Assembly: GCA_031265875.1 (NCBI GenBank)
Contig: JAISCA010000007.1
Coordinates: 124,001 to 188,000 of the forward strand
Length of the DNA: 64,000 nucleotides
Direction: 5' to 3'
Origin: Propionibacteriaceae bacterium
Lineage (GTDB): Bacteria > Actinomycetota > Actinomycetes > Propionibacteriales > Propionibacteriaceae
Shown here piece by piece: positions 62,121 to 64,000 of the stretch (the first letter of the stretch is position 1; each line of letters begins with the position of its first letter). Both the position numbers and the translations under genes were made by a program. The notes beneath the pieces are model-generated. The model was not told the origin of the DNA. It did not search any database and saw nothing but the letters and a program-made list of their open reading frames with translations.

Positions 62121-63488
62121 GTGCCCGATGGACTCGAACTGGCCCTGGCCAAGATGCGCGGGGCCGGAGTCAATCCCACCGCCTTGAGCATCTTCGCCCA
62201 CTATTACGCCGAACTGGCGGCCGGGCAGACCGGTCTGATCCCGGAGTCGGCCATCGAGCCGCTGGCCCGACCGGAGCCGGTCGACGACCGCACCGAACGG
62301 CCGGGCGACCGGCGAGCGCTGGGCCAGACCGTCATCATCCGCCTGAACGGTGGCTTGGGCACCTCGATGGGGCTGGACCGGGCCAAGTCGTTGCTGCCGG
62401 TGCGCGACGGAGCGACCTTCTTGGATCTGATCGTGCGTCAGATCCAGTACGCCCGCCAGGCTTACCAGGTCGAGCTGCCGCTGGTCTTCCTACACTCCTT
62501 CAACACCCGGGCCGACTGCTTGGAGGCCTTAGCGGCCTACCCCGACCTACCGGTCGGCGATCTGCCCTTGGACATGGTCCAAAGCCAGGAGCCGAAGCTG
62601 CTGCGATCCAACCTCCACCCGGCCGAGTGGCCGGCCAACCGGCGCTTGGAGTGGTGCCCGCCCGGCCACGGCGACCTCTACCCGACCTTGCTCGACTCCG
62701 GTCTGCTGGACCACTTGATCGCGGCCGGCCTGCGCTACGCCTCGGTCTCCAACTCGGACAATCTGGGCTGTGCCCCCTCGCCGGCCCTGGCCGGTTGGTT
62801 CGCCCGCAGCGGCGCCCCCTTCGCGGCCGAGATCACCTTGCGCACGGACATGGACTTGAAGGGCGGCCACCTGGCCCGGCGGCGCTCGGACGGGCGCCTG
62901 ATCCTGCGCGAGTCGGCCCAGACGCCGCCCCAGGACATGGTCCACTTCACCGACGCGGCCGTCCATCCGTACACCCACTGCAACAACCTTTGGTTCGACC
63001 TGCTGGCTCTGCGCTCCCAGCTGGAGCGGACCGGCGGGGTGCTACGCCTGCCGCTCATCCGCAACGCCAAGACGGTCGATCCATCCGATCCGGCCTCGCC
63101 GGCGGTGTACCAGATCGAGTCCGCCATGGGGGCCGCCATCGAGGTCTTCGAGGGGGCCACCGCCGTGGCCGTGGCGCGGCGCCGCTTCCTGCCGGTCAAG
63201 ACCACCAACGAGTTGGCCCTGCTGCGCTCGGACGTCTTCAGCCTGGGCCCTGACTCCATCCCCAGAGCCCGCACGACCGATCTGCCGGTGCTGTCCTTGG
63301 ACAAGACTTATTATGGTCGCCTGGCCGATTTCGAGGCCCGGCTGCCGGCCCCTCTGGCTCTGGCCGATTCGTCCAGCCTCGAAGTCGAGGGCGACTGGCG
63401 CTTCGGGACTGGCGTGCGGGTCTCGGGCCGGGTGCGCCTGAGCGGCGGTGGCACGGTGCCGGACGGCGCCCATTTGGAAGGAGACTGA
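62121..63488 (+). CDS. UTP-glucose/galactose-1-phosphate uridylyltransferase, UDPGP family
   Basis: Makes UDP-sugar from UTP and hexose-1-phosphate. 455 residues of the UDPGP family, the type best known in eukaryotes (and bifidobacteria), not the GalU type. Motifs: VIIRLNGGLGTSMGLDRAKS (nucleotide loop), VSNSDNLGCAPSPA, AAEITLRTDMDLKGG, THCNNLWFDLLAL, and the C-terminal beta-helix-like end (FGTGVRVSGRVRLSGGG). With galK and galE around it, it may use both glucose- and galactose-1-phosphate and replace galT; inference from context. GTG 62121; TGA 1 bp before galE ATG. Confidence 0.88.
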   Translation: MPDGLELALAKMRGAGVNPTALSIFAHYYAELAAGQTGLIPESAIEPLARPEPVDDRTERPGDRRALGQTVIIRLNGGLGTSMGLDRAKSLLPVRDGATFLDLIVRQIQYARQAYQVELPLVFLHSFNTRADCLEALAAYPDLPVGDLPLDMVQSQEPKLLRSNLHPAEWPANRRLEWCPPGHGDLYPTLLDSGLLDHLIAAGLRYASVSNSDNLGCAPSPALAGWFARSGAPFAAEITLRTDMDLKGGHLARRRSDGRLILRESAQTPPQDMVHFTDAAVHPYTHCNNLWFDLLALRSQLERTGGVLRLPLIRNAKTVDPSDPASPAVYQIESAMGAAIEVFEGATAVAVARRRFLPVKTTNELALLRSDVFSLGPDSIPRARTTDLPVLSLDKTYYGRLADFEARLPAPLALADSSSLEVEGDWRFGTGVRVSGRVRLSGGGTVPDGAHLEGD

Positions 63489-63489
63489 G

Positions 63490-64000
63490 ATGCGATGGTT
63501 GGTGACGGGTGGGGCCGGGTACATCGGCGCCCACGTCGTGCGGGCCCTGGCCGGGCGCGGTTTCGAGCCGGTCGTGATCGACGACCTGTCCAGTGGGCAC
63601 GCTGAGTTCGTGCCCGAGGGCGTCCCCCTGGTGGTCGGCGACGTGGTCGACCAGGACTTGGTCGAGCGCACCCTGCGCGACTGGTCGGTGGGCGGCGTCG
63701 TCCACCTGGCCGGCTTCAAATACGCCGGCGTCTCGGTGGCCCGGCCGCTGCACACGTACACCCAGAACGTGACCGGCATGGTCTCCCTGTTGGCGGCCGC
63801 CCAGGCCGTCGGCGTCGACAACTTCGTCTTCTCCTCGTCGGCTTCCGTCTACGGCACTCCGAAGGTCGAACTGGTGACGGAGGAGACCGCCACCGGTCCG
63901 GAGTCGCCCTACGGCGAGACCAAGCTGATCGGGGAGTGGTTGCTGCGCGACCAGGCCCGGGCCCGGCCCAGTCTGCGCCAGGTCGCCCTGCGTTATTTCA
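63490..64000 (+). CDS. galE: UDP-glucose 4-epimerase, 5' part
   Basis: Interconverts UDP-galactose and UDP-glucose; completes the galactose path here. The window ends inside it, 170 residues being visible. Rossmann motif RWLVTGGAGYIGAHVVRAL, then VIDDLSSGH, VVHLAGFKYAGVSV, VFSSSASVYG (the serine and nearby catalytic region) and SPYGETKLIGEWLL carrying the Y..xK pair of short-chain epimerases. ATG 63490 starts 1 bp after the preceding stop, so it is in the same operon. The frame is intact to the edge. Confidence 0.92.
   Translation, partial: MRWLVTGGAGYIGAHVVRALAGRGFEPVVIDDLSSGHAEFVPEGVPLVVGDVVDQDLVERTLRDWSVGGVVHLAGFKYAGVSVARPLHTYTQNVTGMVSLLAAAQAVGVDNFVFSSSASVYGTPKVELVTEETATGPESPYGETKLIGEWLLRDQARARPSLRQVALRYF

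Overview
The window is GC-rich, densely coded DNA from an actinobacterium (Actinomycetota). This rests on a ribosomal-factor-type lytic enzyme with DUF348-G5-Rpf architecture, a DUF1707 protein, a DUF3048 lipoprotein-like protein, polyphosphate glucokinase, an actinobacterial-style T-box leader in front of ileS, several LytR-CpsA-Psr (LCP) proteins, GTG and TTG starts, and a small SRP RNA beside tRNA-Ser. I cannot name the genus. There is no outer-membrane machinery.

Layout. 1-2.8 kb: the end of a GH13 amylase-family gene, a palindromic repeat, and an LCP gene. 2.8-12.9 kb: an accessory island lying against the 3' end of tRNA-Ser(GGA). It carries a three-gene DUF3791/DUF3990 module (toxin-antitoxin-like), a DUF6157 gene, a broken integrase, and a translationally coupled type I restriction-modification operon (hsdM-hsdS-hsdR) that ends in a YgjP-like metallopeptidase. 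13-25.6 kb: housekeeping genes: tRNA-Ser, SRP RNA, a very long dnaX, recR, a DUF3048 gene, T-box-ileS, and the coupled pair cysteine desulfurase-mnmA (tRNA 2-thiouridine). 25.6-26.3 kb: a non-coding stretch rich in repeats. 26.3-35.5 kb: a DUF218 protein, aspartokinase, a siderophore-interacting flavoprotein, two tandem LCP paralogues, and a bacterial tyrosine kinase with its low-molecular-weight phosphatase, which together look like a cell-surface glycopolymer module. 35.5-43.8 kb: tRNA-Gly, DUF1707, polyphosphate glucokinase, argS, an acetyltransferase, a SanA-like protein, glucose-6-phosphate isomerase and a HAD phosphatase. 43.9-50.2 kb: four secreted cell-wall proteins built on DUF348 modules (two RlpA-like, one SLT-like, one Rpf), interrupted by an AAA ATPase gene with a frameshift in its Walker A motif. 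50.4-56.5 kb: dnaB, a small metal-binding HMA protein, an SPFH protein with a ribbon-helix-helix partner, and a two-domain phosphofructokinase. 56.6-64 kb: an RND-family transporter, then the divergent galactose genes galK / UGP-type uridylyltransferase-galE (galE runs off the end).

Carbon flow is a clear theme: amylase end, polyphosphate glucokinase, pgi, phosphofructokinase and the Leloir genes together feed sugars to glycolysis and UDP-sugars to wall polymers.

Most unusual: (i) three families of dispersed palindromic repeats (called R1, R2 and R3 here), whose hairpin stems change on both sides so that pairing is kept; (ii) a phosphofructokinase with the fused N-catalytic/C-degenerate layout of the eukaryotic enzyme; (iii) in-frame palindromic insertions inside hsdM; (iv) low-complexity insertions in otherwise conserved core enzymes (cysteine desulfurase, MnmA, DnaX, phosphofructokinase, the siderophore-interacting protein); (v) a 25-bp perfect inverted copy of the tRNA-Gly 3' end.
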